A DNA stretch of 64,000 nucleotides from Phycisphaerae bacterium. GTDB taxonomy: Bacteria; Planctomycetota; Phycisphaerae; UBA1845; Fen-1342. The translations under genes and the position numbers were made by a program. Below the pieces are notes generated by a model that ran no database searches, was not told where the DNA came from, and saw only the letters and a program-made list of their open reading frames with translations. Position 1 is the stretch's first letter, and each line of letters opens with the position of its first letter. Location of the stretch: the NCBI GenBank assembly GCA_030428945.1, contig JAUIEC010000004.1, positions 1 to 64,000 of the forward strand, written 5' to 3'. Shown here one piece after another: positions 24,540 through 33,964 of the stretch.

Positions 24540-27500
24540 CTACTGGCGCGCCGGCTTGCCCGCCTGCGTACCGCGGCGCTGTCGCTGGTGCTCGAAGTTG
24601 CCGGCGATGTGCCGGTCGAAATAGCGCAGGTCCCAGATCCGGACCGTGCCGTCCGGGCCGCCCGTGATCAGGCCGTGTCCGTCCGGGCTGAAGTCGAGCG
24701 AGAAGATCATGTGTTCGTGGCCGACCAGGCGGGCCAGGGGCGTTCCGGTCGGCAGATCCCACAACCGGACCGCTCCGGAGGCGTCGCCCGTTGCCAGCAG
24801 CGTGCCGTCCGGCGAAAGGGCCATCGCGAACACGCGGACGCCGTTGGCGATCTCGTACAGCAGATCGCCGTCTCCGTTCCACACGTGCACGGTCTGATCG
24901 TCGCCCGAGGCCGCGATCCTCGGCGGGTCGGCCAGGCAGCGGACCACCCGGACCGTACGGCCGCCCGACAGCAGGGATCTGGCACCCCCGGCCTCCCAGA
25001 TCACCACGTCTCCGTCGCGGCTGCCCGTGACCGGCACGCCGCCCGGCGTGTGGGCGATGGTCGGCACCCGCAACGCGTGACGCCCGACGATGGCGGGGGT
25101 TTCCAGGTGATCGTCCCAGATTCGGACGGTGCCGTCGTCGCAGGCCAGCGCGAAGCGGTTGCGGTCGGCCGAGGGCGCAATCTCGTTGATGACGGTTCCC
25201 AGCGCGGCAACCAGGCGGGGCTCCCATTGGTTCCCGACGCGGCGCCACGCCACCAGGTTGCCCTCGTGCCCACCCGTCAGCAGGCGGTCCTCGTCACGCC
25301 AGGCCACGGCCGAGATCGTCTCGACGTGCAGGTCCGTCACCAGCGTCTGCAGTTCGCGCTGCGAGTCGATCCGGCCAACGCGGAGAACCGGGCCGTCTTC
25401 GTCGGTCGAACCGGCGATGACGAAGGCCTGGCCGGTCGGCGAGAACCGCACGCTGTGCGAGGTGCCCACTACCGGGATCACCCGCTGGCCCAGGTCGGCG
25501 CGTATCTCCCAGGCCCGGATCGTGCCGTCGCCGTGCGTCGTCGCCATCAGTCGATCGTCCAGGCTGACGGCCGAGCGGGATGCGTCGCGGGCGGCGATCA
25601 CGCGCACGAGGTCGCCGGTGTCGGCGTCCCAGACCGGGCTGCTCGCCCCGCGGCCGAGCAGCCGGCGGCCGCTCGGGCTGAAGCTGTACGAGTACACGCG
25701 TGCCAGCGGCTGATCCTCGAGCTCGACCGCGCCGATTTCCGAGAAGCCGTTCCAGATGCGGCGTGAGTGAATGACGCGACCCTCCGCGTCGACGGCGAGC
25801 CAACTGTCGGTACTCAGGTCCGCGGAGTGGTGCCGCCGGCCGGTCCGCAGCTCGAGCATTTCGAAGCGGCGGGGGCTCTCGCCGCGCGACCAGAGCTGTC
25901 CGTTCCCGGTCAGGTGGGTCCAGGCGATGTCGGTGAAGGCGGTCTGGATCGGCGGCCCGCAACTGCCGTCCTCGACATTCCAGAGCCGGACCGAGCCGTC
26001 CTTGTGTCCGCTGACCAGCGTGAGCTGTCCCTGGTCGTATGCCGGTTCGCCCCAGTTCCGGATGGTCGCGCCCGGCGGGACGGAAACGTCCAGCACGCGG
26101 CGCAGCGGCGCCAGTTCGAAGACCTGCAGGCGCTGGTCGTAGGCGGCGACCATGCGCAGCGGGCGTCGCAGGAACCGCACCGCCAGCAGCGTGCCGTCCG
26201 CCCGGGGGGGCTGCATCCGGGTATGGCTGCCGGCGTGCGCGTCCCAGTGATGGATGGTCAGGTCGACATCCGCGGCGACGACCTGGCCGCCGTCGAGGAA
26301 GGTCACCTCCCAGGGTTGTCCGCTGAACAGGTGGGTGGTCCGGATGCACGGCTGCCGCTGGTAGAGCTCCCAGAGCGCCCAGTGGGCCCGGCGGTGCAGC
26401 AGGGGGCCGCGGGCCCAGTCGCGGATCTGGTCGGGGCTGGTCGTGTCGGTCAGGTACTGATCCCACAGCATCGGTTCGGCCGACGTGAGGTCGCCCGATC
26501 GTCCCAGTTCGATCGCCCGGTCGAGGTCACGCGTCGCCAGGGCCTGCTGGAGTTCCCGGCTCGTCTCGCGGGCGCTGCGGTACAGGACGGCCATCACCAC
26601 CCCGAACGCGATCAGCAGCAGCAGGAACGCCGCGATGCCGGCCACGGCCCAGCGGTGGCGGCGGGCGGTCTTGCGGAGGGTGTACCAGGTGCTGTCGCGT
26701 TTCGCTTCGATCGGCTCGCCCCGCAGGTAGCGGGCGATGTCGCTTTCGAGGGCGTCGACGGTCGGGTAGCGCCGTTGCGGTTCCTTGGCGAGGGCCTTCA
26801 GCACGATCGTGTCGATCTCGTGATTCAGCCCGTCCGAACGCGACGACGGGCGGTCCGGGTCGCGTTCCAGGATGCCCGTGACGATGTCGGCCAGGGCGCT
26901 GCTGGGCGAGAACGGATGCCCGCCGGTCAGCAGTTCGTACAGCACCAGCCCGAGGCTGTAGACGTCGGTGCGCATGTCGGCCGCCACGGCGCTGCCGCGC
27001 AGTTGCTCCGGCGCGGCGTAGATCGGTGTGCCGAGGAATTCGCCCGAGCGGGTCAGGGTCAGCGCGTCGCGGGCTTCGACCGTCGTGGCCAGGCCGAAGT
27101 CCAGCACGCGCGGCAGCCCGTTCTGGTCGACCAGGATGTTGCTCGGCTTGATGTCGCGATGGACGACGCCGTGCTGGTGCGCGTAGCGGATCGCGCTGCA
27201 GACCTGCTGGAACTGCCGCAGACGATCCTCGAGGGCGGCGCCCGGACGGTGTGCGATCGGATCGCCGGCCACCAGTTCCATCACCAGGTACGGATCGCCG
27301 TCCGGGGTGATGCCGCTGTCGAAGACGGTGACGATCGACGGGTGCCGCAGGCTCGAGACCAGTTCGATCTCGCGCTCGAACCGGCGTCGTCGGCGGGCCG
27401 CGTCGCGGGTTCCGAGCCGGACGACCTTCAGGGCCACGCGTCGCTGCGTCGAAAGCTGGATCGCTTCGTAGACGACGGCCTGTCCGCCGCGCCCGACGAC

Positions 27501-27728
27501 CCGCACGAGGTGATAGCCGGCCGGGGCATCGGGATAGCCCGAGGGCGTCGTCGCCTGGGAGGAGGGTTTCTGCACGTCGCGGCACTCGGCCAGGAAGGCC
27601 TGGTTGCGGCGGAGTTCCTCGAGTCGCTGGCGGCAGGCGTCGCAGTCGGCCAGGTGCGGACCGATGCCGACCTCGGAGCCGACGTCGAGGTACGCCTCGA
27701 GTTCAATCAGGCTGGGGCAGCCGGGCAC
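24540..27728 (-). CDS. Ser/Thr protein kinase with N-terminal zinc finger and C-terminal WD40 repeats
   Basis: 1062 residues from GTG 27728, three bases after the sigma factor stop. Residues 20-40 form a zf-HC2-like finger (HLADCDACRQRL, with His25, Cys29, Cys32) as in anti-sigma factors. The kinase domain covers about 72-340: VGRGGQAVVYEA, catalytic Lys101 in RVALKVV, HRDIKPSNILVDQNG, DFGLA and GTPIYAAPEQ. A single membrane helix (AVAGIAAFLLLLIAFGVVMAV) follows near residue 375. The rest, to the end, is WD40-type blades (LWNVEDGSCGPPI, VRLWDLPTGTPLARL, VRIWDLRYFDRH). The kinase faces the cytoplasm, with the propeller on the other side of the membrane if the topology is simple. Likely a signalling partner of the ECF sigma factor. 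Confidence 0.93.
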   Translation of the reverse strand: MPGCPSLIELEAYLDVGSEVGIGPHLADCDACRQRLEELRRNQAFLAECRDVQKPSSQATTPSGYPDAPAGYHLVRVVGRGGQAVVYEAIQLSTQRRVALKVVRLGTRDAARRRRRFEREIELVSSLRHPSIVTVFDSGITPDGDPYLVMELVAGDPIAHRPGAALEDRLRQFQQVCSAIRYAHQHGVVHRDIKPSNILVDQNGLPRVLDFGLATTVEARDALTLTRSGEFLGTPIYAAPEQLRGSAVAADMRTDVYSLGLVLYELLTGGHPFSPSSALADIVTGILERDPDRPSSRSDGLNHEIDTIVLKALAKEPQRRYPTVDALESDIARYLRGEPIEAKRDSTWYTLRKTARRHRWAVAGIAAFLLLLIAFGVVMAVLYRSARETSRELQQALATRDLDRAIELGRSGDLTSAEPMLWDQYLTDTTSPDQIRDWARGPLLHRRAHWALWELYQRQPCIRTTHLFSGQPWEVTFLDGGQVVAADVDLTIHHWDAHAGSHTRMQPPRADGTLLAVRFLRRPLRMVAAYDQRLQVFELAPLRRVLDVSVPPGATIRNWGEPAYDQGQLTLVSGHKDGSVRLWNVEDGSCGPPIQTAFTDIAWTHLTGNGQLWSRGESPRRFEMLELRTGRRHHSADLSTDSWLAVDAEGRVIHSRRIWNGFSEIGAVELEDQPLARVYSYSFSPSGRRLLGRGASSPVWDADTGDLVRVIAARDASRSAVSLDDRLMATTHGDGTIRAWEIRADLGQRVIPVVGTSHSVRFSPTGQAFVIAGSTDEDGPVLRVGRIDSQRELQTLVTDLHVETISAVAWRDEDRLLTGGHEGNLVAWRRVGNQWEPRLVAALGTVINEIAPSADRNRFALACDDGTVRIWDDHLETPAIVGRHALRVPTIAHTPGGVPVTGSRDGDVVIWEAGGARSLLSGGRTVRVVRCLADPPRIAASGDDQTVHVWNGDGDLLYEIANGVRVFAMALSPDGTLLATGDASGAVRLWDLPTGTPLARLVGHEHMIFSLDFSPDGHGLITGGPDGTVRIWDLRYFDRHIAGNFEHQRQRRGTQAGKPARQ

Positions 27729-27731
27729 GCC

Positions 27732-28331
27732 TCACTCCAGTTCGTACGCGGCCGTCAGGCGCTCGACGATCTTGCGCAGTTGGGCGGTGCAGCGGTGCTT
27801 GGCGGCGTAGACCGAGTCGACGCTCATGCGGTACTCGGCGGCGACTTCGGCGGCGGGTCGGTTGTGGAAGGCGACCTGTTCGAAGGCGTCGATGGTGCGG
27901 GCGTCGGTGCGGCTGGTCTGGCGCAGTTCGTCGAGGGCGTGGGCGACGATGGTCTTGCGGCAGGCTTCGTCCCAGATGGCCTCGACCTCGGTCTCGGGCA
28001 GCGGCAGGTCGGGCAGTTGCTCGGCGGACTTCTCGCGCCGCGCGGCCCGGGCCCGGTGCTGGTCGAGGATGCAGTTGCGGGCGATGCCGGCCAGCCAGGC
28101 CCGCAGGCGGCCTTTGCTGCGGTCGTAGACACCCTGCTGGTAGTAGCGGACGAACTTCAGCAGCGCTTCCTGGGCGGCGTCCTCGGCGTCGCTGTGCTTC
28201 AGGCCGGCCCGCTGCCCGAGGAGGATCAGCACCGGCCGATAGCGGGCGTCGAGTTCCTGCCAGGCGAGAGCATTCTCGCTCTCGTGCAGTTGCTCCAGCA
28301 GCACCGAAGTTGTGCGGGTCATCGACAGCAT
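27732..28331 (-). CDS. ECF-type RNA polymerase sigma factor
   Basis: 199 residues if ATG 28331 is used. Other in-frame ATGs at 28376 and 28322 are possible, and none has a clear binding site. Region 2 is recognisable in DAEDAAQEALLKFVRYYQQ and GRLRAWLAGIARNCILDQHR. Region 4 is recognisable in AFHNRPAAEVAAEYRMSVDSVYAAKHR (helix-turn-helix). This resembles the planctomycete-expanded ECF groups linked to Ser/Thr kinases. The kinase gene starts three bases downstream and carries a zinc finger that could act as the anti-sigma part. Confidence 0.9.
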   Translation of the reverse strand: MLSMTRTTSVLLEQLHESENALAWQELDARYRPVLILLGQRAGLKHSDAEDAAQEALLKFVRYYQQGVYDRSKGRLRAWLAGIARNCILDQHRARAARREKSAEQLPDLPLPETEVEAIWDEACRKTIVAHALDELRQTSRTDARTIDAFEQVAFHNRPAAEVAAEYRMSVDSVYAAKHRCTAQLRKIVERLTAAYELE

Positions 28332-28571
28332 GACAGGCTCGCGTGAACGCTCGAAGACGTCGCAATTGTAACGCATGACCCGCGGAAAGCGCAGAAGAAG
28401 GGAGCGCGGGAGCCGGGAAGCGAGGACCGATGCCGCGGCCGGGGCGAAAAATCACGGCCCGGCTGTCAGAAGCGGGCGGCGGGTCCGTAGTGCATGTGAA
28501 CGGTCGTTGGATCGACCGTTCCGCGACGACGATCACGACACCTGCAGCACTACGGTTCAGGAGACCTCACG

Positions 28572-29270
28572 ATGAAGAAGATGCTGACCATCGCACTGTT
28601 CGGCGCCGCGGCCACGCTGGCGCACGCCGATGACTGGACGATCAACATGACGGTCGACAACCAGTACGACGTGTACTTCGGCGGGCCGACTTCGACCGCG
28701 CTGTTCGTCGGGGGCGACACCGACTGGATGACGACCGAGACCTGGACCGTCACCGGGGCCAGCGCGACCGACTTCCTGTACGTCTCGACCGCTTCGGATC
28801 ACTCGGTCGCCCAGGGCTTTCTCGGCGAGTTCACCAACACCACGCAGAACATCACGCTCGACACCGGGTCCGGGGCGTGGGAGGTCTTCCCGGCCGGTCG
28901 CTGGCTCAAGGAGATCAACGCCAGTTGGCCGTCGGTCTGGCCGAGTTCGGTGATGCCGACGCAGAGTGAAGTCGACCAGGCGATCGCGTTCGCGACGGCC
29001 AACAGTCTCTGGCAGACACCGGACACGTCGCCGGGCTACGAGAACAGTTCCTCGCCGCTGCCGTGGGGGACGCGTCCGGGCATCTCGGGCGACGCCGAGT
29101 GGATCTGGCACGACAGCGGTCTGCAGACCTCGCCGAGCCCGTACCCGGCTCCGTTCGACGGGTTCAACCACAACGAGTTCCTGGTCTTCCGCGTCCCGAA
29201 CGTTCCCGAACCGGGCACCCTGCTGGGCCTGCTGGCGATGGCTCCGCTGGCCCTGCTGCGACGCGGCTAG
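28572..29270 (+). CDS. PEP-CTERM exported protein
   Basis: 232 residues from ATG 28572 (GGAGACC upstream). There is a cleavable signal peptide (MLTIALFGAAATLAHA). The body is rich in Thr, Ser, Trp and Asp and probably beta-structured, without a known catalytic motif. The C-terminus NVPEPGTLLGLLAMAPLALLRRG is a complete PEP-CTERM sorting signal: PEP motif, hydrophobic helix, Arg cluster. Proteins with this tag are processed by an exosortase and sent to the envelope or exopolysaccharide. No exosortase gene lies in the window. Confidence 0.9.
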   Translation: MKKMLTIALFGAAATLAHADDWTINMTVDNQYDVYFGGPTSTALFVGGDTDWMTTETWTVTGASATDFLYVSTASDHSVAQGFLGEFTNTTQNITLDTGSGAWEVFPAGRWLKEINASWPSVWPSSVMPTQSEVDQAIAFATANSLWQTPDTSPGYENSSSPLPWGTRPGISGDAEWIWHDSGLQTSPSPYPAPFDGFNHNEFLVFRVPNVPEPGTLLGLLAMAPLALLRRG

Positions 29271-29443
29271 ACCTTCCGCTTCTCCTTTCTCTCTCTCCGG
29301 GTTCCTTCTCTCTCCGAGCGGTGCGGCGATCTGCGGATCGTCGCACTTCTTTTCGTTTGGCGAGGGAGCCGGGGAGAAAGGGAGCGAGGGCGGAGGCTTC
29401 GCGGTCGTGGCCGCGGGCGACGCTCCTTCTGTTGGTCTTGCCA

Positions 29444-29517
29444 CGCGGTGCGGCATCGACGCGTGCGCTTCCGCCCGGAAAGCTGCCGTGGTCGGCGGCG
29501 TCGATGACGCACCCTAC
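29444..29517. repeat. Dispersed palindromic element, copy A
   Basis: 74 bases bounded by an imperfect inverted repeat: TGCGGCATCGACGC near the left end and GCGTCGATGACGCA near the right (13 of 14 positions pair). Copy B at 35948-36022 is about 80-85 percent identical across its whole length by eye. It could fold into one large hairpin with a G/C-rich loop. Confidence 0.75.
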
Positions 29518-29790
29518 GGGAGAAAGGGAGCGAGGGGGAAAAGGGAGCCAGGGAGCCAGGGAGCGAGGGAGCGAGGGCGGAGGCGGTCGTGGCTGCGGGC
29601 GACGCTCCCGATGTGTCGGCCTCGGTCCGAGGGCCCTGTTCGCCACTCCTGTTCCCTTCCCTGTGGCCTTCACCGTGTTCCCAATTCCTGTTCCCTGTTG
29701 CCTTCACCCGGCTCCCAGTTCCAGGCTCCCCGCTTCCGGCTGCACGTGCCCTTTGTCCGTTTCCCAGTCCCCGGCTGCCCCGTTTCCGGC

Positions 29791-29911
29791 TCCATGCGCC
29801 CCGTGTCCGGCTCCCAGTACCAGACTTCCCGTTCCGGCTCCATGCTCCCTGTGTCCGGCTCCCAGTACCAGATTTCCCGTTCCGGCTCCATGCGCCCTGT
29901 GTCCGGCTCCC
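29791..29911 (+). repeat. 48-bp tandem repeat, about 2.5 copies
   Basis: Units beginning TCCATGCKCCC start at 29791, 29839 and 29887, an exact 48-base period with few differences. The shared core is GTGTCCGGCTCCCAGTACCA. It lies in non-coding sequence next to the octamer tracts. Confidence 0.85.
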
Positions 29912-30073
29912 TTTGCCGGGCTCCCTTAGCCCGGCGCCCGTGCCCAACTCCCTGTTTCCTCTCTCGCTCCCTTGCTCCCTCGCTCCCTCGCTCCCTCAAA
30001 AAAAAGCGTTAGCGCCCGTCTTCGCCTGCGTTGGATGGGGCGTGGGAATCGAACACATGCGGAGAATCCATCG

Positions 30074-31303
30074 ATGCGTAGTTTTCTGAGTCTGCTGGCA
30101 TTCGCGGTGGGGACCAGCGCGGTACTTGCGAATCCGGCGTTTGAAGCCGACTTCCAGCGGCACCTGGAGGCCGGCGATCTGGCGGCCGCGGAGAAACGCG
30201 CCCGGCAGGCGGCTGATGCCGGGGACAACCAGGGGCGGTTCGCCGCCGCCGTCGCGACCCTGCTGCACGGGGTCGAGCAGGGGGCGGCCGAGGCGCGACG
30301 GCATGGTCTGCGGCCACCCGAGGTACTGCAGTGGATCGGTCCGATTCCGCACAGTCCCCTCGGGGCCGCGCCGACCGAGCCCCGCGAGACGCGCTACGGC
30401 GATGTCCGCGGCTGGGCCGAGTCGTCGCTGGCGCTGATCGCCCGGGCCGATGCCGATCTGGCCGCGATCGACGGTGACTTCAAGCTGCCGCTGCGGCTGT
30501 TCCGGGCCGGGATCGACCTGGACGGCGACGGCACGCTGACCGACGACGAACGGCTTGCCGGCCTGCTGCCGTTCGAGGTGCCGGACCTGGACGGCGAGCG
30601 CGACGCGGTCGCGCCCGGTGACCTGGTAATCGCCTTCGACCGGGCCGACGCCGAGTGGCTTCGCGGCTACTGTCAGTTCCTGATGGGCACCCTCGAGTTC
30701 GTCCTGGCGCACGATTTCGAGCCGTTCTTCAACCACGCCGCGCACCTGTTCTTCGCCCGGCCCGTCACGCCGTTCCCGTTCATGGCCGAGGAGCAGGCCG
30801 ACTACAACCGGATCATGGACGCGGTTGTCAGCATTCACCTGCTGCGGTTCGAGGTGGTCGAGCCGGAGCGGGCCCGCAGGTCGCTGCAGCACTTCGAGAA
30901 CGTGCTGAAGCAGACGCGGCTGACCTGGAAACGCGTCGCGGCCGAGACCGACAGCGATCGCGAGTGGCTGCCGGCCCCGAACCAGCAGGCGTTCATGCCG
31001 ACGATCAGCGTCACGCCCGAAGCGATCGCGGCCTGGGACCGGGCCCTCGGTTCGCTCGAAGACGTGCTGGCCGGCCGCAAGCTGATGCCCTTCTGGCGTG
31101 GTGCCCCGAGCGAGACGCGCGGCGTGAACCTGCGCAAGGTGTTCAGCGCGCCGCGCACGTTTGACGTGCTGTTCTGGCACCAGGGGACGGCCGCGCTGCC
31201 GTACCTGGAAGACGGCCAGGTTGTCGAGAAGGAACTGTGGGAGGACATGCACGCGGTCTGGAGCGGGGATCTGTTCCTCTACGCCCTGTCGTTCGACAAG
31301 TAA
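30074..31303 (+). CDS. Secreted protein of unknown function with an EF-hand-like loop
   Basis: 409 residues from ATG 30074 (GGAG nine bases upstream). Signal peptide residues 1-20 (SFLSLLAFAVGTSAVLA). Residues 20-80 look like a helical TPR-type repeat (FQRHLEAGDLAAAEKRARQAADAGD). Near residue 155 the loop DLDGDGTLTDDE has the spacing of a calcium-binding EF-hand or dockerin loop. The rest is helical, with FWRGAPSETRGVNLRKVF near the end. It belongs to no family I can name. The promoter region lies in the repeat-rich gap upstream. Confidence 0.75.
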   Translation: MRSFLSLLAFAVGTSAVLANPAFEADFQRHLEAGDLAAAEKRARQAADAGDNQGRFAAAVATLLHGVEQGAAEARRHGLRPPEVLQWIGPIPHSPLGAAPTEPRETRYGDVRGWAESSLALIARADADLAAIDGDFKLPLRLFRAGIDLDGDGTLTDDERLAGLLPFEVPDLDGERDAVAPGDLVIAFDRADAEWLRGYCQFLMGTLEFVLAHDFEPFFNHAAHLFFARPVTPFPFMAEEQADYNRIMDAVVSIHLLRFEVVEPERARRSLQHFENVLKQTRLTWKRVAAETDSDREWLPAPNQQAFMPTISVTPEAIAAWDRALGSLEDVLAGRKLMPFWRGAPSETRGVNLRKVFSAPRTFDVLFWHQGTAALPYLEDGQVVEKELWEDMHAVWSGDLFLYALSFDK

Positions 31304-31419
31304 GTTGGGACCGGGTGCGGCGCTCGGCCCCGGGTGTCCACGCGGTCTCCCTTCAAGAATCCTCCGGGCGGTGGCCGATGCGTTCTGCGGAACCTGGTGG
31401 TCGTCCGGAGGATTTGCTG

Positions 31420-32241
31420 ATGCTGCCTGTATCTCGGATGCGTGAACTGCGAACGGGTCGCGCAGGATTTGCGGCCGCGCTGCTGGCGCTGCTGCCGCTG
31501 TCGGCGGCGGGGCAGGGGTCGGACTGTTACGCCTGGGCCGAGGACGGACCGGTCAGGCTGGACTGGGTGCAGACGCAGGACGGGTACTACACCCTGCGAT
31601 TCTTCACGCCGCCGGGCCGCCGCCAGAACGAACTGCGGCTGAACGAACTGTCGTTCAGCACCTTCGACATTCCGTTCGATGACGTCAGCTTTGTTTCGCG
31701 GCCGGAGGATGCCTACCAGGTGACGCCGGTGGATCTCGGCGATCGCACGCGGTTCGACTACGCGTTGACCGATCCGCTCGACGGTCCGACGTACAGTTCG
31801 CTCGCGTTCATCCTGATGGCTCGTCCGCCGGCGGGTGTCGCGGAGCGCGAGGCGGTCTGGCATTATGATCTCGACGACCTGACGACCGGCGAGAACCTGC
31901 GCGGCACGCTGGATTTCGTTTCGATCGAGGCGCTCGACTGCGGCGACCGCGGGCAGCGCTTCTGCGGCCAGGTGACGGCCGACTGTGACGACGACGGTCG
32001 TCCGGACGTGTGCCAGGTTGCGGCCGGGGTCGGGGTCGACTGCGACGCCAGCGGCGTGCTGGATTCCTGCGAAGGGGTCTGCGTCGGCGACTTCGACGGC
32101 AACGCGGCGGTCGACATGGACGACCTGGCCCGCGTGCTGGCCAACTTTGGTGGCGGGGCGGCGGGCGACCTGACCTGCGACGACGTCACGGACCTGCGCG
32201 ACCTGGGGCTGCTGCTGCGGAACTTCGGAAGCTGCAAGTAG
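31420..32241 (+). CDS. Exported protein with C-terminal dockerin-like repeat
   Basis: 273 residues. ATG 31420 is chosen because GGAGGA lies seven bases before it; a Met six residues later is the alternative. Signal peptide FAAALLALLPLSAAGQ. The middle is beta-rich. The C-terminus has CDDDGRPDVCQVAAGVGVDCDASGVLD, then DFDGNAAVDMDDLARVLANFG and DVTDLRDLGLLLRNFG, two calcium-loop helices as in type I dockerins. Planctomycetes carry many such dockerin-like tails without cellulosomes. Partner unknown. Confidence 0.8.
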   Translation: MLPVSRMRELRTGRAGFAAALLALLPLSAAGQGSDCYAWAEDGPVRLDWVQTQDGYYTLRFFTPPGRRQNELRLNELSFSTFDIPFDDVSFVSRPEDAYQVTPVDLGDRTRFDYALTDPLDGPTYSSLAFILMARPPAGVAEREAVWHYDLDDLTTGENLRGTLDFVSIEALDCGDRGQRFCGQVTADCDDDGRPDVCQVAAGVGVDCDASGVLDSCEGVCVGDFDGNAAVDMDDLARVLANFGGGAAGDLTCDDVTDLRDLGLLLRNFGSCK

Positions 32242-32331
32242 GGTGCCGGGGCCGGCGGGGCGCGGGCGTGCCTCTCGCCGGGTCTGCCTTCAGCATTTAG
32301 ACTACGGGGACTGCTGCAAAGGAGCCGTCCC

Positions 32332-33537
32332 ATGCCTGCTACGGGTTCACGCCGGATTGTCCCGGCCGCGCGGACCGAAGACATCAAGTACGCCGTTCGT
32401 GACATTGTCGTGCTCGCCCAGAAGGTGGCCGCGACCGGGCGGAAGATGTTGTACCTGAACATCGGCGACCCGAACCTGTACGACTTTGCGCCGCCGGCTC
32501 ACATGGTGGAGGCTGTCGCGCGGGCGATGCGTGACAACCGGAACGGCTACACCGCTTCGTCCGGGTTGCCGGAAGCGGTCGAGGCGATTCGGGCGGAGGC
32601 GGACCGGGTCGGGATCCGCGGCGTGCGGCACACCTACGTCACGTCGGGTGCCAGCGAGGCGATCGAACTGGCGCTGGCGGCCCTGGCGAATCCTGGCAGC
32701 AACGTGCTGACGCCGAGTCCGGGGTATCCGCTGTACACGGCGGTGCTGGCCAAGCTGGGGGTTGAGAATCGTCCGTACTACCTGGACGAGGACAACGACT
32801 GGGCCCCGGATGCGGACGACATCGCGGCGCGGATCGACGAGAAGACCTGCGCGATCGTGCTGATCAATCCGAACAACCCGACGGGGGCGCAGTACTCGAC
32901 GGAGACGCTGCGGCGGATCGTCGACCTGGCGATCGAGAAGAACCTCGTGATCCTCAGCGACGAGATCTACGACAAGCTGATCTTCGACGGGCGGCAGCAC
33001 ACGGCGACCGCGTCGCTGTCGGAAGAGGCGAAGGTGATCACGTTCAACGGGCTGAGCAAGTCCTACGTGGTGCCGGGCTGGCGGATCGGCTGGGGGATCG
33101 TCAGTGGTCCGGCCGAGGATCTGGCGGACTACTGCGAGGCGATTCAGAAGATGGAGCGGGCCCGGTTGTGCGCGAACCATCCGGAGCAGTACGCGATCAA
33201 GCCGGCGCTGGAGGGTTCGCAGCAGCACATCGCCGACATGATGGTGCCGTTGACGCGGCGGCGTGACATCACGTACGAGCGGTTGAACGCGATCGACGGG
33301 ATCAGTTGCGTCAAGCCGGGCGGGGCGTTCTACGCGTTCCCGCGGATCGAGGGCGACGTGGACGACAACGCGTTCGTCTCGCGGGTGATCGAGGAGACCG
33401 GCGTGGTGGTCGTTCCGGGCAGCGGTTTCGGTCAGAAGCCGGGCACGGCGCACTTCCGGGTCGTGTTCCTGCCGGACGAGCCGACGCTTGAAGATGCCTA
33501 CGCCGGGATCCGTGAGCAGGTAAGCAGAAGGGAGTAA
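32332..33537 (+). CDS. Class I/II pyridoxal-phosphate aminotransferase
   Basis: 401 residues from ATG 32332 (AAAGGAG upstream). Fold-type I aminotransferase landmarks are present: YTASSGLPEAVEAI, VTSGASEAIELAL, NPNNPTGAQYS, LSDEIYDKLIFDG and the PLP-binding lysine in FNGLSKSYVVPGWRIGW. The C-terminal Arg that binds the substrate carboxylate is in HFRVVFLPDE. The pattern is close to alanine/aspartate-type aminotransferases (AlaA/AspC-like). Substrate cannot be fixed by eye. The stop codon merges into a GGGAACA repeat. Confidence 0.9.
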   Translation: MPATGSRRIVPAARTEDIKYAVRDIVVLAQKVAATGRKMLYLNIGDPNLYDFAPPAHMVEAVARAMRDNRNGYTASSGLPEAVEAIRAEADRVGIRGVRHTYVTSGASEAIELALAALANPGSNVLTPSPGYPLYTAVLAKLGVENRPYYLDEDNDWAPDADDIAARIDEKTCAIVLINPNNPTGAQYSTETLRRIVDLAIEKNLVILSDEIYDKLIFDGRQHTATASLSEEAKVITFNGLSKSYVVPGWRIGWGIVSGPAEDLADYCEAIQKMERARLCANHPEQYAIKPALEGSQQHIADMMVPLTRRRDITYERLNAIDGISCVKPGGAFYAFPRIEGDVDDNAFVSRVIEETGVVVVPGSGFGQKPGTAHFRVVFLPDEPTLEDAYAGIREQVSRRE

Positions 33538-33964
33538 GGGAACAGGGAACCGGGAACAGGGCCTGCGGCTGGTGCATCACCGTTCCAGAGGCGATTGCAC
33601 CAATCGCCTGCGAGCAAGTCAGCAAGCGACCCAGTTAAACAGGGTTCGGAGAAACGGCCCCTCGCGAACAGCTTTGTTACCTGGTTACGTGCTTACCGGC
33701 TTACTCAAAGGCTTTGGCGCTCGGACGCAAACGCCTCTATTGCGTAAGTCCTTTTTCTGCAACAAGGACGGAGTTTTCGGTAGGCGCCATAGCAAGACTC
33801 GATTCTGTTCCTTGAGATACCGATGAGGTCCCGCCGAACATGTCGGGTATGATACCCAGCCCGAAAGGCGTCCGGTCCTTAAGACGTCAACGCGGCAATA
33901 GTCACGTGTTACGTTCGGCCGGTTTTGACACCGGGCTGGGCTGCGTTCCTGGTAGGCAAACGTG
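33538..33964. other. Intergenic region with heptamer repeat, hairpin and reduced GC
   Basis: 427 bases between convergent genes. 33538-33562 is a GGGAACA/GGGAACC tract. A small hairpin (GGCGAT/ATCGCC, 33590-33608, loop TGCACCA) could end transcription but lacks a T run. 33675-33712 has TTAC-type octamers. Beyond 33720 the sequence is visibly richer in A+T. No gene is supported. Confidence 0.6.

Larger units (their letters stand above)
29271..30073. repeat. Repeat-rich intergenic region
   Basis: 803 bases without a credible gene; the many openings here are low-complexity. It holds degenerate octamers (GGGAGCNA and its complement; 29519-29578 and 29960-30000), heptamer-like GTTCCCT runs (29640-29720), one copy of a palindromic element (29444-29517), a duplicated segment (GTGGCYGCGGGCGACGCTCC near 29407 and 29589) and a 48-base tandem repeat (29791-29911). 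Confidence 0.8.

Noticed and set aside
25767..28346. 859-codon + strand opening opposite the WD40 kinase and sigma genes
   Set aside because: Shadow; both minus-strand genes have unmistakable motifs and proper spacing.
29372..30012. Several open frames of 100-350 codons in the gap after the PEP-CTERM gene
   Set aside because: They consist of Pro/Ser/Leu or Arg/Gly/Glu repeats caused by octamer and 48-base tandem repeats, with no binding site.
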